From the NCBI GenBank assembly GCA_900617975.1, contig UZAE01000525.1, forward strand, positions 1-21,761: a stretch of 21,761 bases of DNA. Direction: 5' to 3'. The DNA is from Rodentolepis nana. Taxonomy: Eukaryota > Platyhelminthes > Cestoda > Cyclophyllidea > Hymenolepididae. Positions 1-9,600 of the stretch are shown in pieces. A program made the position numbers and the translations under genes. Numbering within the stretch: the first letter of the stretch is position 1; each line of letters begins with the position of its first letter. The notes under the pieces are model-generated. The model was given only the letters and a program-made list of their open reading frames with translations, had not been told where the DNA came from and made no database searches.

Positions 1-307
1 TTTTTTTAATGCATGTATGCGACACATTGAGCTTCTCTGCAATATCTCGTGTTGTGCTGTGACGATTTGAATCGATAATGGCCTTGATATGGGTTTCATC
101 CACTTCGACTGGGCGGCCAGATCGTTGTGAATTTTTCAGTGAAAAATCACCGGAACGAAATCTTTCAAACCAATTTCGACACTGCCTTTCTTTTAAGGCT
201 TCATCTTCATATACGGCACATAACTTCTTTTGTGCTTGCGATGCGTTCTTGCCTTTTCGGAAGTAATACAATAAAATGTGTCGGAAGTGCACGTCCTGTT
301 CTTTCAT
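1..307 (-). CDS. Mariner transposase, N-terminal part (runs off the left edge)
   Basis: The minus strand is open for 102 codons from an ATG at 307-305 to the window edge, with no stop or frameshift. It is the N-terminal DNA-binding half of a mariner (IS630/Tc1/mariner) transposase. Residues about 5-50 form the first helix-turn-helix (short stretches FRHILLYYFRKG, SQAQKKLC and CRNWFERFRSGDFSL), followed by the GRPVEVDE linker and the start of the second helix-turn-helix (TTREIAEKLNVSHT-like). In the family this region binds the element's inverted repeats; the DDD catalytic domain would lie outside the window. The start is the first ATG of the motif and matches the usual mariner start. The reading frame looks unusually fresh beside the other mobile relics here, so a recent insertion is likely; whether the whole gene is intact cannot be seen. 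Confidence 0.9.
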   Translation of the reverse strand, partial: MKEQDVHFRHILLYYFRKGKNASQAQKKLCAVYEDEALKERQCRNWFERFRSGDFSLKNSQRSGRPVEVDETHIKAIIDSNRHSTTRDIAEKLNVSHTCIKK

Positions 308-344
308 TTTTAAATTGGGATAAAAACAAAACTAAAGAACTAAA

Positions 345-374
345 CAATAAAAAAATTTTTCACTAATTAACCTA
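345..374 (-). repeat. Probable terminal inverted repeat of the mariner element
   Basis: Read on the minus strand, the end is TAGGTTAATTAGTG followed by an A/T run, directly upstream of the transposase leader. Its position and the GGTT start fit a mariner terminal repeat. The mate is not in the window, so the exact limits are inferred. Confidence 0.45.
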
Positions 375-428
375 GAAGCCCATACAGCAAGAAAAAAAAT
401 ATAGGTGAGATGCTCTGGCCACGTTAGC

Positions 429-516
429 AAAACAAAAGAAAGTATAGAGTGAATCTGTCAACAAAACAAAAGAAAGTATAGAGTGAATCTGTCAACAATA
501 GAGTGAATCTGTCAAC
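429..516. repeat. Tandem repeat, 34-nt unit, about 2.6 copies
   Basis: Two perfect 34-nt copies lie at 429-462 and 463-496, each containing AGTATAGAGTGAATCTGTCA. A third, truncated copy of 20 nt at 497-516 retains only the last part of the unit. The array sits about 55 nt outside the predicted mariner end. Identical copies suggest a recent duplication. Confidence 0.9.
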
Positions 517-1682
517 AAAAACGGCAATGACTTAGTTGCCCACCCAATATATGATGATCAAAATAAAAAATTATTATTTCACCCATGAATACTCATTTAG
601 ATTTTATGATCGGAAAATTAAATTAAATGCAGTAAATTAATTGGCATTTACACTTTTAAAAAACAATCCTGGTGGTAGCTCGACATGTGGCAGACGTATT
701 CTATCAATCAATTTTACAGTCTAAATCTAATTAGTTTTTGGAAGATATTCGGTGTATTAATTAGTGGTTAATACTTTCCATGTGATAATTTTTAAACAAT
801 GGTATTAATTGTAAAATTACTGAAGTATACCTTGCGCACATTTTCATGAATTAGGCTGAAGATTAAATAAAATAATACATTTTCGACTTGTTTCAAGAAT
901 GTGTTGCATAATATTAAAACGCTGGCAAGAACGCTAATGGTGTTTATTCAAAAAATACTTAACTGATTAAACATTTTTTTTAATTTCTGTGCTTCACTCG
1001 ATGGTGAACAAAGTGGAAGCCTGTCAAGGAATATAACTGGTTAAGAACTATCAAAATGCATTAAGGTTCTTTTGAATAGTTCTTTAATAATGCAATAAAA
1101 TTCATGGAAAAGTTTTGACACAATTGCTCACGAAACTTTAATTAGACTCTCTTACCGCGATTTGTTCAAATATCAGAGCCATGGTTTTAAATGAATAGGC
1201 CACCAATACAAAACTTAACATAAATGCCACTTTCAGATTTTACCATCATCGGATACACTCATTTGGGCATTATCGGGTTGTTCCGAGGTAGGAAAGGATG
1301 GGTTTGGAAACCATTCTTAAAACTAATAATTTTTAAACTAACTTCTCACATTTGACTTTCTTTCGGTGCTAATATTTGCGAACAATTATTTTACGTGTTA
1401 CATTTTAATTTTTCATGAACTTCACAAATATTAACTTTATCATTAAATTTCCCCAATCCTCCACCACACCATATTTTTGTATTCTGAGGTTTAATATATC
1501 AGGTATACTTTATCCACCAAGTAAGCAAATTAATATATACTAAATAAAGTAAAGAACAACTCTCTTCAATTTTTTGGAAAACTTTTTACGATACCCATCT
1601 TGAAATTGATCGTGGTGTCATCTAGTCTCCATGGCGTGAAACCCAAAATCCGCCAGATCCCTTATTGGCCTAAATTTGCTGT
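517..1682. other. Non-coding AT-rich stretch
   Basis: Stops are frequent in all six frames and no exon-like conserved peptide, RNA gene or repeat was recognised. The base composition is strongly A/T-rich, typical of intergenic flatworm DNA. Confidence 0.5.
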
Positions 1683-1745
1683 TGATGGACATTGAACCCC
1701 GGTCTTTTGATCTCAACCATTCACGTAAACCACTAAGTCGCTAAA
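1683..1745 (-). repeat. tRNA-like / SINE-like fragment with A and B boxes
   Basis: On the minus strand TAGTGGTTTACG (1735-1724) resembles a pol III A box as found in Asp, Glu and Val tRNAs, and GGGGTTCAATGTCC (1700-1687) resembles a B box, preceded by the GACCGG seen in Asp tRNA. The boxes are only 23 nt apart and no clean anticodon or acceptor stem forms, so this is not a functional tRNA. It is best read as a tRNA pseudogene or the head of an old SINE. Confidence 0.35.
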
Positions 1746-2959
1746 TAATAAATTCATTGAAATTTCAAAATTAAAAGCTAACTCAGATGCTCGTAAATGA
1801 ACGTTCGAATTAATTTTTTTTTACAGTTGCGATATTTTGAAAAAATAACAACATAAATTATAAATTTATGGCAATCATTTTTATCAAATGGCAGAAGATT
1901 CTCATCAATCAATCAATAGGGCACATTTAGGTGGAATATGTGTTTGACACAGGGCTTAGTCATTCAAGTATAATGGAGGGTTTGTTAAAACATGTAAGTA
2001 CCAATGATTGGAGGCTGGCTGAGAGGTCTATTGGTCCACGACCGCACCTTTGAGTCTGAGTGCGCATGAGGTTTCTTTGTTTATTCATGATAGCGCTGTA
2101 CACTTCACTCGCTTAACTTATTAAACCATTGGTAAAACCAAATCAAATTCTCAAATTTAAATTTTAAATGTTTGAAGTTTAATTTCAGTACCACAGGATG
2201 AACGTCTTTCTTACGACCATCATTGGGAGAAGAACTTATTTAACAAAGAAAGTTATTTAGAATCACAAGCGTTTTGAATGAAATTATTTCATTAATCTTT
2301 TTCATTGCACTTAGGTAACTTATATTGAATTAAGCACAGATTTTCAATCCCTTAAATTGCATTTTACAAATTGGTAGGGACTTAAAGCGAGTGTTTTTAG
2401 CCTATTTGAATATTATCTTCTCAATCATTTGTGGTCCGTTGGGTGGGGCATTGGTGCGTTGTTTGAATTGTAGAATGCCGGTATACCCGGTTGAAGAGAA
2501 TCGTTGAAGCGTTTATGCATGATGTTTAATAAATATATTTTATCCTCTCTATCTTGCCGATTGGATAACGCCGAAATAGGTAGTAGAGTGCATTAAATTT
2601 TCATCCATGTTCCCAATTTCTGGCATCCCTTCGATCACACGAAGTGAACAATAAGCTTACCAAATAAGACTGACGTCCACTTTTCGGTCCACACGTATCA
2701 ATTTCTGTGGGTAAATCTAAGACCCAACAGATTGAAAAGTAAATAATCCTACCCTTATATTTATATCGACTTAACCGTACGGTTCAAAAATAGCTGGTAA
2801 AGTTTGCCATCTGTCGTTTTTTAGTTTAAGGTCTATTAAATGTGTTGGAAGCAAAATTTTATTGTAACAAAAGCAGAGACCTTTTAATCAATCAATGGCC
2901 AAAGCCGATACGTGGTCATCATGCCAGAAAGCGAATACTATGACTAAGCTCTCCTTTTG

Positions 2960-3136
2960 TAAAGGACACCAAAATAATACACACCCCTAATAAATGTATT
3001 TCACATTACACATCTGTTTCTTTTATAGCTCTGTGGTTACTTAACTAGTTCTAAGAGCCTTTCCAAACATAGGTGAATATGACATAAATATTGCTGATTA
3101 TAGTCAAGGCTTGATAGTGTAGCAATCCTCAATACA
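2960..3136 (+). repeat. LTR-like segment, left copy
   Basis: AATAAA at 2989 lies 114 nt before GTCAAG at 3103. The second LTR-like copy has AATAAA at 4690 and GTCAAG at 4805, a spacing of 115 nt. The T/C-rich core between them also aligns with gaps. The upstream limit is unclear. Confidence 0.55.
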
Positions 3137-3151
3137 ATTGATGGCCCTGAC

Positions 3152-3812
3152 GTGATCTCCCAATCCTGGCCTGATCTGCTAAAATTGCACATCGCCCTTG
3201 GTGATCCTCTTTCTACCCAATCATCATTTTCTCCACTCTCTCCTTTCGTCCGGTCCTATTCCCTCAGAATGTCTCAGGAAGCATATTTCGGCGTGAAGCC
3301 ATTGGGTTTCCCTCCTGGTTATCCCACCCATGACCCAGAATACCCTTATATCTGGTTCTTACGACAAGGAAGTATGCCAAATGCGAGGCGTTACCAAACG
3401 ATAAATGCTTCTTCGGCATGTTAACATCGCATTACCAGGCAACGTCGCATCATAAGCCACGGACATCAACTCCAAGCCACCGGAGAATAGCTGCTATGAT
3501 CTACTCAAAAAAACTGTTATCAGTCGCCTTTCTCTTTCCCGAGAGAAACGGCTGCACCAATTCTATTTCAAGCGGGAATTGGGAATAGCACTACTTCTCA
3601 ACATTTATTCCACATGCGTTTCTAAGCTAGCGATTATGAGTTTATGACGAAATTTATAAAAAAAATTGTGGATGTCAACGCAGTGGGAACTTCAGACCCC
3701 ATTGGTGCCACCTCACATCAACTTGACGTCATCACTGAGCGGCTAGAGAAACTAGAACTGTTCAAACCGAATTCCTCTTTTCATCTCAACCGACCAAAAA
3801 AACATCGTAACT
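3152..3812 (+). pseudogene. Broken gag of a Gypsy-like retroelement
   Basis: Three pieces in different frames together resemble a Gypsy gag. The first, 3152-3424, is open for 90 codons and ends with a capsid-like PYIWFLRQGSM segment. The second, about 3426-3630, reads ALPGNVAS, an in-frame TAA, then YDLLKKTVISRLSLSREKRL and a KRELG motif, all typical of the capsid middle. The third, about 3634-3812, includes KIVDVNAVGTSDP and TSHQLDVITERLEKLEL, the stretch ahead of the nucleocapsid, and ends at a TAG. The frame changes and stops rule out a working protein. The base composition is less A/T-rich than the flanks, as expected for former coding sequence. Confidence 0.7.
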
Positions 3813-4008
3813 AGATCTGATATCATCACAGAACCTAAGGAGACGAGGCCAGGAAATGTCAGCCTGGTTGTAAATTTCCTAAAACCGAAAACGAGCACCT
3901 CTTGGGGAAAAAGTCCATGTCAAAAAGTAAGTGCGGCGACTGATCCTAGCTATTACCATAGCCGCTTCCTATATGTCATTGACGGAAATTCCAAACTTAA
4001 ATATATGG

Positions 4009-4185
4009 TGAAACCAATTCCGAAATCAGCATTATCCCGCGTTCTGAAGAAAAAACATTGTCTAGAATCAACCGGCTTTTCCCTTCCTTCGCTATCAATA
4101 CGAAGATTTGCACCTACGGCCTAAAGCTCCTTAACCTCGATTTAGGGCTTCGTCATACTACTTATTTCGAGTCATTCAAAACCAG
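4009..4185 (+). pseudogene. Protease-domain remnant of the Gypsy-like element
   Basis: In one frame the translation gives ETNSEISIIP, a decayed form of the retroelement aspartic protease active-site region. The catalytic Asp-Thr-Gly is lost: Glu-Thr-Asn stands in its place. It is followed by INTKICTYGLKLLNLDLGLR, which matches the usual spacing of the family's TYG and L-L-LGLR motifs. Stop codons separate it from the gag pieces. It is not functional. Confidence 0.6.
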
Positions 4186-4202
4186 TAGATCTTCTCATAG
4201 AG

Positions 4203-4240
4203 ACTACTGAGTATGTGTCAAGGCTTATAAGTGTAGCAAA
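4203..4240 (+). repeat. Third copy of the LTR end motif
   Basis: TACTGAGTATGTGTCAAGGC followed by TTATAAGTGTAGCAA matches the LTR ends near 3091-3124 and 4793-4827. Here only about 40 nt of LTR remain, directly joined to the protease remnant. This points to a deletion or recombination that removed pol and most of the 3' LTR. Confidence 0.5.
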
Positions 4241-4649
4241 AGGAGATACATAATGCATAAACAATGTTTGTTACCAGATGAAAAGACGTCTAATGCTGAG
4301 GACAATTGGCTGTATTCATGCTCTAAAGAAATATAATAAAAATTTATTTAATAATCTTGTCAGTATATGGAGATTTAATTATTTTCCATATAAATTACAT
4401 TAGGAATCTAGACAAATGATAATCGCACAGTTTATTTTACTTTAGTTAGGTTGATAATCTTAATGTAATAGAAGTGCTTATTTCTTGACCACAACTTTTA
4501 TGAACAATTTATTGGAAATGCAACGTGAACATGGCTGAAGCAAAGAACCCATTGCGCTCAAACGTTTTGAAACGTGTTGATCGCACTGGAAGGCAAGTGA
4601 GGTCACAAGTTCAGGCCATTCAACCATCAATAGTCAGGATATGGAAATG

Positions 4650-4838
4650 TCTACGATGGCTAAACTCCTAGGTAGCTACATACATCACAAATAAACGTAC
4701 AACGGGGTATTCACCTGCTTCCTCTTTATTGTCGAGGTAGGTTGGCAAATCCTGAAAAACGATTGCAAGCAGGAAATTCTTTCCGAAGAAATTACTGAGC
4801 ATAAGTCAAGTCTGTTATTGTAGTAATTCGCCAAATAC
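4650..4838 (+). repeat. LTR-like segment, second copy (solo or orphan LTR)
   Basis: AATAAA at 4690-4695 is followed by a T/C-rich core (CACCTGCTTCCTCTTTATTG) and by the end motif AAGTCAAGTCTGTTATTGTA, then GTAATTCGCCAAATAC. These parts recur in the same order and spacing in the left LTR-like segment. The upstream limit may reach further, to about 4500. Confidence 0.5.
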
Positions 4839-6176
4839 TCTGTTTAGTGAGATCGTACTATCGATAGTGTTTCGATCATGTGAGATTTTGAAATCGAAAA
4901 CTTCTCTGCCAATCAATTTTTAAATGCGCATGCAAAATATGCTTAATGAATATTTAATTACTAATAATATTTTGCAGTTCGCCATTTATTTGAAATAAAT
5001 GTCCTTAACTCTATCCTTTCTGTGTTCATACTACTGCGCATATTATCTAACTGACTTTGTTGAGAAAAATTTGAAACTGAGAATGCTGCTAGAAGATTGT
5101 TGTGCTTGTCTTCAGTTAGTTAACGTTCCAAGATGATCGTCAAAGCTTATTCGCCTAGTATTCACTACAAGTGCTTTTGGTTAAAAGCAAAAGGTCTGAA
5201 CATTCTATTCAAATATAACAATACCGAGCAAATACGGAAACTGAAATATGGGGAATAAGCCAATGAAAATTAAAAAGACCAGGTCTCTATTTTATATTTC
5301 GCGGTGAAAAAAAGAACTAAATATTCAATTTACAGTTTTAGGTAACATCACTTAATAAATGGCTGTGTTAGAACCATATTCACTGCAAGAGGTTGAGGCA
5401 CCGGCTTGGTTAAACTTTTCAATAACTTTTAGTGGGTTTTAGCATCGATCCAGAGTACATTTATATAAGTGGTCTTGGTATATAAGAGTAAAGACAAAAG
5501 TGGAAGTTTATTGGTAAAGTTGGACTGGTCACTAAGGGATTTTTATGAAACATTACCAATTGCTCAACCAATGTTAGGTGTTGAACTCTTAATTAAGATT
5601 CTATCGATCGAAAAAGCATTATTTTGAACACGATGTGGGCATTTGATTAGTTTTAAGCATGGGAAATAATATAAAATTTTGTTGATCAGAGTATTCCTGA
5701 AATACTATTAATCATTTAAGGATCTAAATTTAACATCAAAGGACAAATTTGGAGGCTTAGATTTATTTTGGAAAGACTAGCACAAATCGAAGCATTGCTG
5801 TTCGGACGCGAAAGGAGTTTTGGAATTTGACATGATGAGAACGACAATAGATTTCTCATGTTTGCTAAAAACTTTAGCGAAGTAAAAAACTTATTTTAGA
5901 AAATACCTTCAAATTATACTGAGCTTAATAAGCAAATGTCTAACGATAAATATGTGTGGAGGTGCATTGAACTGATACATGCTTAAAACAGCTAGGCTTA
6001 GAATATAAATTTTATTGAATATCTTGGGATGCGAAATGTTTCAGATGAGACAGATCTTACAGCTGTAATTTGTAATCCTCAAGAATGGAACGATAACACA
6101 TAAGTTTTAGGTTTATTTAAAAGCGCTAAAAAAAGATCACTAGAAATGCAGTTCCCTAATCTAATTTTAACCTGCA

Positions 6177-6214
<38 letters not shown>

Positions 6215-6609
6215 GTATTTTAGTTCTGAATGTTATATATTTTCATCAAAGTCAACTTACATCTGGAAATATTACCTCTATATTAATTTTCAATTCAATT
6301 TGACTGGATTTCGTTAAAGTTAAATCACATAGTTTTTCTATTACTATTGAGCCATTTCTGAACAAATGAAGGCATACTAACATAGACCATAGTATACTTA
6401 CGTTACCATATTTATTTATGTAAATGATAAGTATTTTGTGTTGACATATTAATTTAATGAAACTATGCTTTAGTCACACCATTGTATCTCATTTTAAATC
6501 TTTTACTTAAAAGCTGTTTTTCGAAATTATATTTGGTAATTAATTTGTTTTAATGGTTTAGATAAACTTAGAAATTGCCGTAATTTCGAACTAATAACGC
6601 TATCTTACT
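4839..6609. other. Non-coding stretch upstream of ADSL
   Basis: A/T-rich DNA with stops in every frame. Apart from the AT dinucleotide run I recognise no gene or element. The ADSL promoter must lie in the right part of this stretch, but no TATA box or initiator can be assigned with confidence in such A/T-rich DNA. Confidence 0.5.
6181..6212. repeat. (AT)16 microsatellite
   Basis: Sixteen uninterrupted AT dinucleotides lie about 400 nt upstream of the ADSL start codon. Such a run is likely to vary in length between individuals and assemblies. Confidence 0.95.
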
Positions 6610-6620
6610 ATGGTTGTACC
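6610..6620 (+). CDS. ADSL: ADSL exon 1 (predicted 11-nt start exon)
   Basis: ATG GTT GTA CC is followed by a GTATGA donor, and joining to the G at 6670 completes a Pro codon and leads into CSLSDRYAS in frame. An in-frame TAA at 6595-6597 shows that this ATG is the first of its frame. The resulting intron (6621-6669, 49 nt) has a T-rich tract and a TTTTCTAG acceptor. The N-terminus is poorly conserved in the family, so a more distant first exon remains possible; an upstream exon ending in AG or CG would give an Arg, as in vertebrate ADSL. Confidence 0.5.
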
Positions 6621-9600
6621 GTATGATGAATATAGGCATGTTTTTCTTTTTGAATGTGAAATTTTCTAGGTGTTCCCTCAGTGATAGATATGCTAGCAAA
6701 GAAATGAACTTCAATTTCAGCACAAAACGGAAAATTCAGTTATGGCGTCAGCTTTGGATATGGCTAGCTGAGTCAGAAAAGGAATTGGGCATCGAAATTA
6801 CTAGTAATTTGGTTGTTACAGATTTAAGTTTTTTATTTTCACATATTTTGAACTTTATAGTATTTTAATTCTTAACATCTCTTAGATGAGCAAATCGAGG
6901 AGATGCGAAGCAATATCGATAATATTGATTTTGAACGTGCGGCTGAAGAAGAGAGACATAGACGACATGATGTAATGGCGCATGTTTATACATTTTCTGC
7001 TACTTGTCCTAAAGCTGCTCCTATTATTCACCTTGGTAGGTATTTTAATCCTTGACTTAAGGGCATTTCTATTTTTAAAGGGACTTAAATAACCTAAATT
7101 AACAATGTAAGCTTAATTAATTTTCAAAATTACTTATTCATACATCTTCCATACTTAAATTTTGTTTTTTATCTTAGTTATTGGAGCTATCTCACTTGAT
7201 TTTTGTTCCGATGCCGTGTTAAATTGTTCCCTTAATTTTGGCTAGCAGCTTTGATCATTGTGGTATTTTACTGGAACTATAAACTAGAAATTGGGGGTTT
7301 CTTTTAAATAAATATCAGTTTCTTATGTGTCTGGTGATAATAAATCATCTTTAAGTGATTAAAAGGATGAATTTTAGTCTCTTGTTACGTACTGATGTGG
7401 TGCAATATCTAGTTGGCAAAAGCTAAAACTTACTGGCTTGCTATAAATGGTTGATATTATACGGAGCAGGGACATTTTCTGATGGAAAGTTTCAATGAAT
7501 GCCTCAAAATGACCTTCAGTAAGAAGTCATATGCCAATTCCAATTTAGCCTTTGATTATTTTATAACATTTTTTATTTAAATCTCCTGTTTCAACTAATG
7601 ACTTTGTTCCCAATTTCTGCATTAATTGTTAATAAGCTCAATTTGTTATTTTAGCAACACTTTATTCCTATCCACCCATTTTTATTCGATAAACTCTTTC
7701 CTTTTGCTACTATTTTTTACTCCAAGTTGCAGTCTCCACTTCGTACTGAAATTACCTTTCAATGTTTGAGATTTTTTAATTTGTTTTCAAATGAATTTTA
7801 CCTCTTTTCTATCTTCTGTAAGCTAACTGGAGTCAAGTTGGTCACAGAAGCCATGTGCATCATAATTCACCATTTTAACAAATGAAGGCTAAGTGGCCTC
7901 ATATTTGTTCGTACACTTTATCCCCCACTATTGAGTGATGTCCATCAAAGCGGCAGGTGCCTTTATCCATTTATCTTTTTTTCTTCTTTGTCAAGACAAT
8001 AATCCTTCTTTCGGTCTTTGAATCAAATAAAACCAGTCTAGACTAATTATTTCGTCAATTCCTTATGACAATTTTTAAGAAAATGAAATGGCTCGTATCT
8101 TTTCTTTATGGGTGAGTTTTTCCTCTGCTTTTAGTTCGAATCTCTATTTTAGCATTTTATTTAGTAGTCTAATTTCACCTGTCGATTTAATTATAATCTA
8201 TCGTTTAGTAGCAGAATCTTGAATTTCTTCCCTGGTCATATTTTTTGGCGTTTTTAAGACCACTGTATATAGCGGTTTCTCCCTCCGTAACTTTGTTTCT
8301 TAATCAAATCAACTCTGTAATTTCTCATATTATTGGAGTTCATGCACTTTTTTAGCCTTCATTCACTTTCTATTATCCACAATTTTTTTGCGATATTCTC
8401 CTCTTAGTAACCCTCTGCTTCGCTGTCGTGGCTTTTTTCTTCCATTTAACTTGAAAGGACTTGAAGGAATGGGAGTACTACGACCTTATCACCATGATAA
8501 TTCATTTACTCATATTTTGGTATAATCTTGATGGGAGTCTAATTTTTACGAGTTCAATCATATGAATTTGAGAAGGCAGAAGGTGAAAAATTTGTAAACT
8601 ATTGAAAATTGACGGCCATCCTCACATATTTTGTTTAGTATATTTAAAATAATTATTGGTTTACATATTTACGAGGTGGAATGAATCGTTTAATGGTAAA
8701 CTAGTATGACTTTCTCTCACTAAGCATCGTGTAGCCTTACATTAACTTCCATTTCCACTCTAGCATACATGTGCTAATGAAATTCCGCCTACTGAATAGT
8801 TGATAAGTTTGTTATGCGCACAGTTGCACTTAAGTTAATAGATTAAACATCCTCAGAAGCGTATAAAACGCTTCTGCGTAGACTATGGCAAAGTAGGGCA
8901 GCAAGCGGGTTGTAACTATTTAATTGACTTAAGAATGAAATACTCCTGAATCCGCGTAGGCTAGGAAATAGTGTGAATAGTCGAATTTACGTTTTAATTC
9001 TGAAAATGGTCAAATAATTGGATATTTTATTTGTCAAATCAGTTGTTCGACCGAACAATTTGAATTAGATAAAAATAATGGGACTTTATTGTTTACCTTC
9101 CAAAGGCGCAACTTCGTGCTACGTCGGTGACAACGCCGATTTAATAACTCTTCGAGATGCCTTCGCTCTCTTAGCACCCAAAGTCGCCAGATGCATCGAT
9201 CGTCTTGCCAAACTGGCTAAGCAACACCGTGATCTAGTCTGTCTATCTCGCACTCACTTCCAGCCTGCTCAACCAACAACCGTGGGACGACGAATGTGCC
9301 TTTGGATTCAGGATCTCCTTTTGGATTTGGAGAATTTCGAGCGTGCACAGAATCGCTTGATTCGATTTAGAGGAGTCAAGGGAACCGTTGGTACTCAGTC
9401 GTCATTCTGCGATCTGTTCGAAGGAAATGAAGATAAGGTAAATTTTCTTAATATAATGCTTGATTGTCAAACCCATACGTGTGTAATTAGTAAAACTTCC
9501 CCCAATTAGCAATCTCGACTGTTAACAGACATCTTGAGTGATTAATGTTCACGTTAATGTCGCTACGTATGAAAAACATTGGCACAATAATGTTTTTCAA

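Larger units (their letters stand above)
1..374 (-). mobile_element. Mariner-like DNA transposon, 5' end
   Basis: This stretch holds the transposase 5' part plus about 67 nt of A/T-rich leader. The leader ends, read on the minus strand, in TAGGTTAATTAGTG, which resembles the GGTT-type ends of mariner elements. The element boundary is placed at the TA near 373-374. The opposite terminal repeat is off the left edge, so the inverted repeat and TA target duplication cannot be verified here. Confidence 0.7.
2960..4240 (+). mobile_element. Decayed Ty3/Gypsy-like LTR retroelement (LTR end, gag, protease remnant)
   Basis: The region begins with an LTR-like segment carrying AATAAA at 2989-2994 and an end motif (GTCAAGGCTTGATAGTGTAG) at 3103-3122. 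A TGG at about 3143, followed by CCCTGACGTGATCT, could be a degenerate primer-binding site. Broken gag reading frames run from 3152 to about 3812, and a protease-like remnant lies at about 4009-4185. A second copy of the LTR end motif at 4203-4240 closes the block. No reverse transcriptase, RNase H or integrase is seen, so an internal deletion is likely. The gag and protease signatures are of the kind found in flatworm Gypsy elements. Many stops and frameshifts make it inactive. Confidence 0.7.

Noticed and set aside
78..366. Plus-strand open stretches at the left edge
   Set aside because: They lie opposite the mariner transposase on the minus strand, whose peptide carries clear family motifs.
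429..516. CRISPR-like array
   Set aside because: The copies are directly tandem without spacers and the sequence is eukaryotic.
2011..2075. tRNA-Leu-like stretch beginning TGGCTGAGAGGTCTA
   Set aside because: The A-box-like part and GCATGAGG resemble a Leu tRNA, but no B box or acceptor stem follows, so it is too weak to list.
6614..6868. Single 84-codon open frame over ADSL exon 2
   Set aside because: Its first 18 residues and its tail are intron sequence; only 6670-6803 matches ADSL.
9078..9105. ATG at 9078 as a protein start
   Set aside because: It precedes the exon 4 acceptor within the intron; the homology starts at the split Gly codon at 9105-9107.
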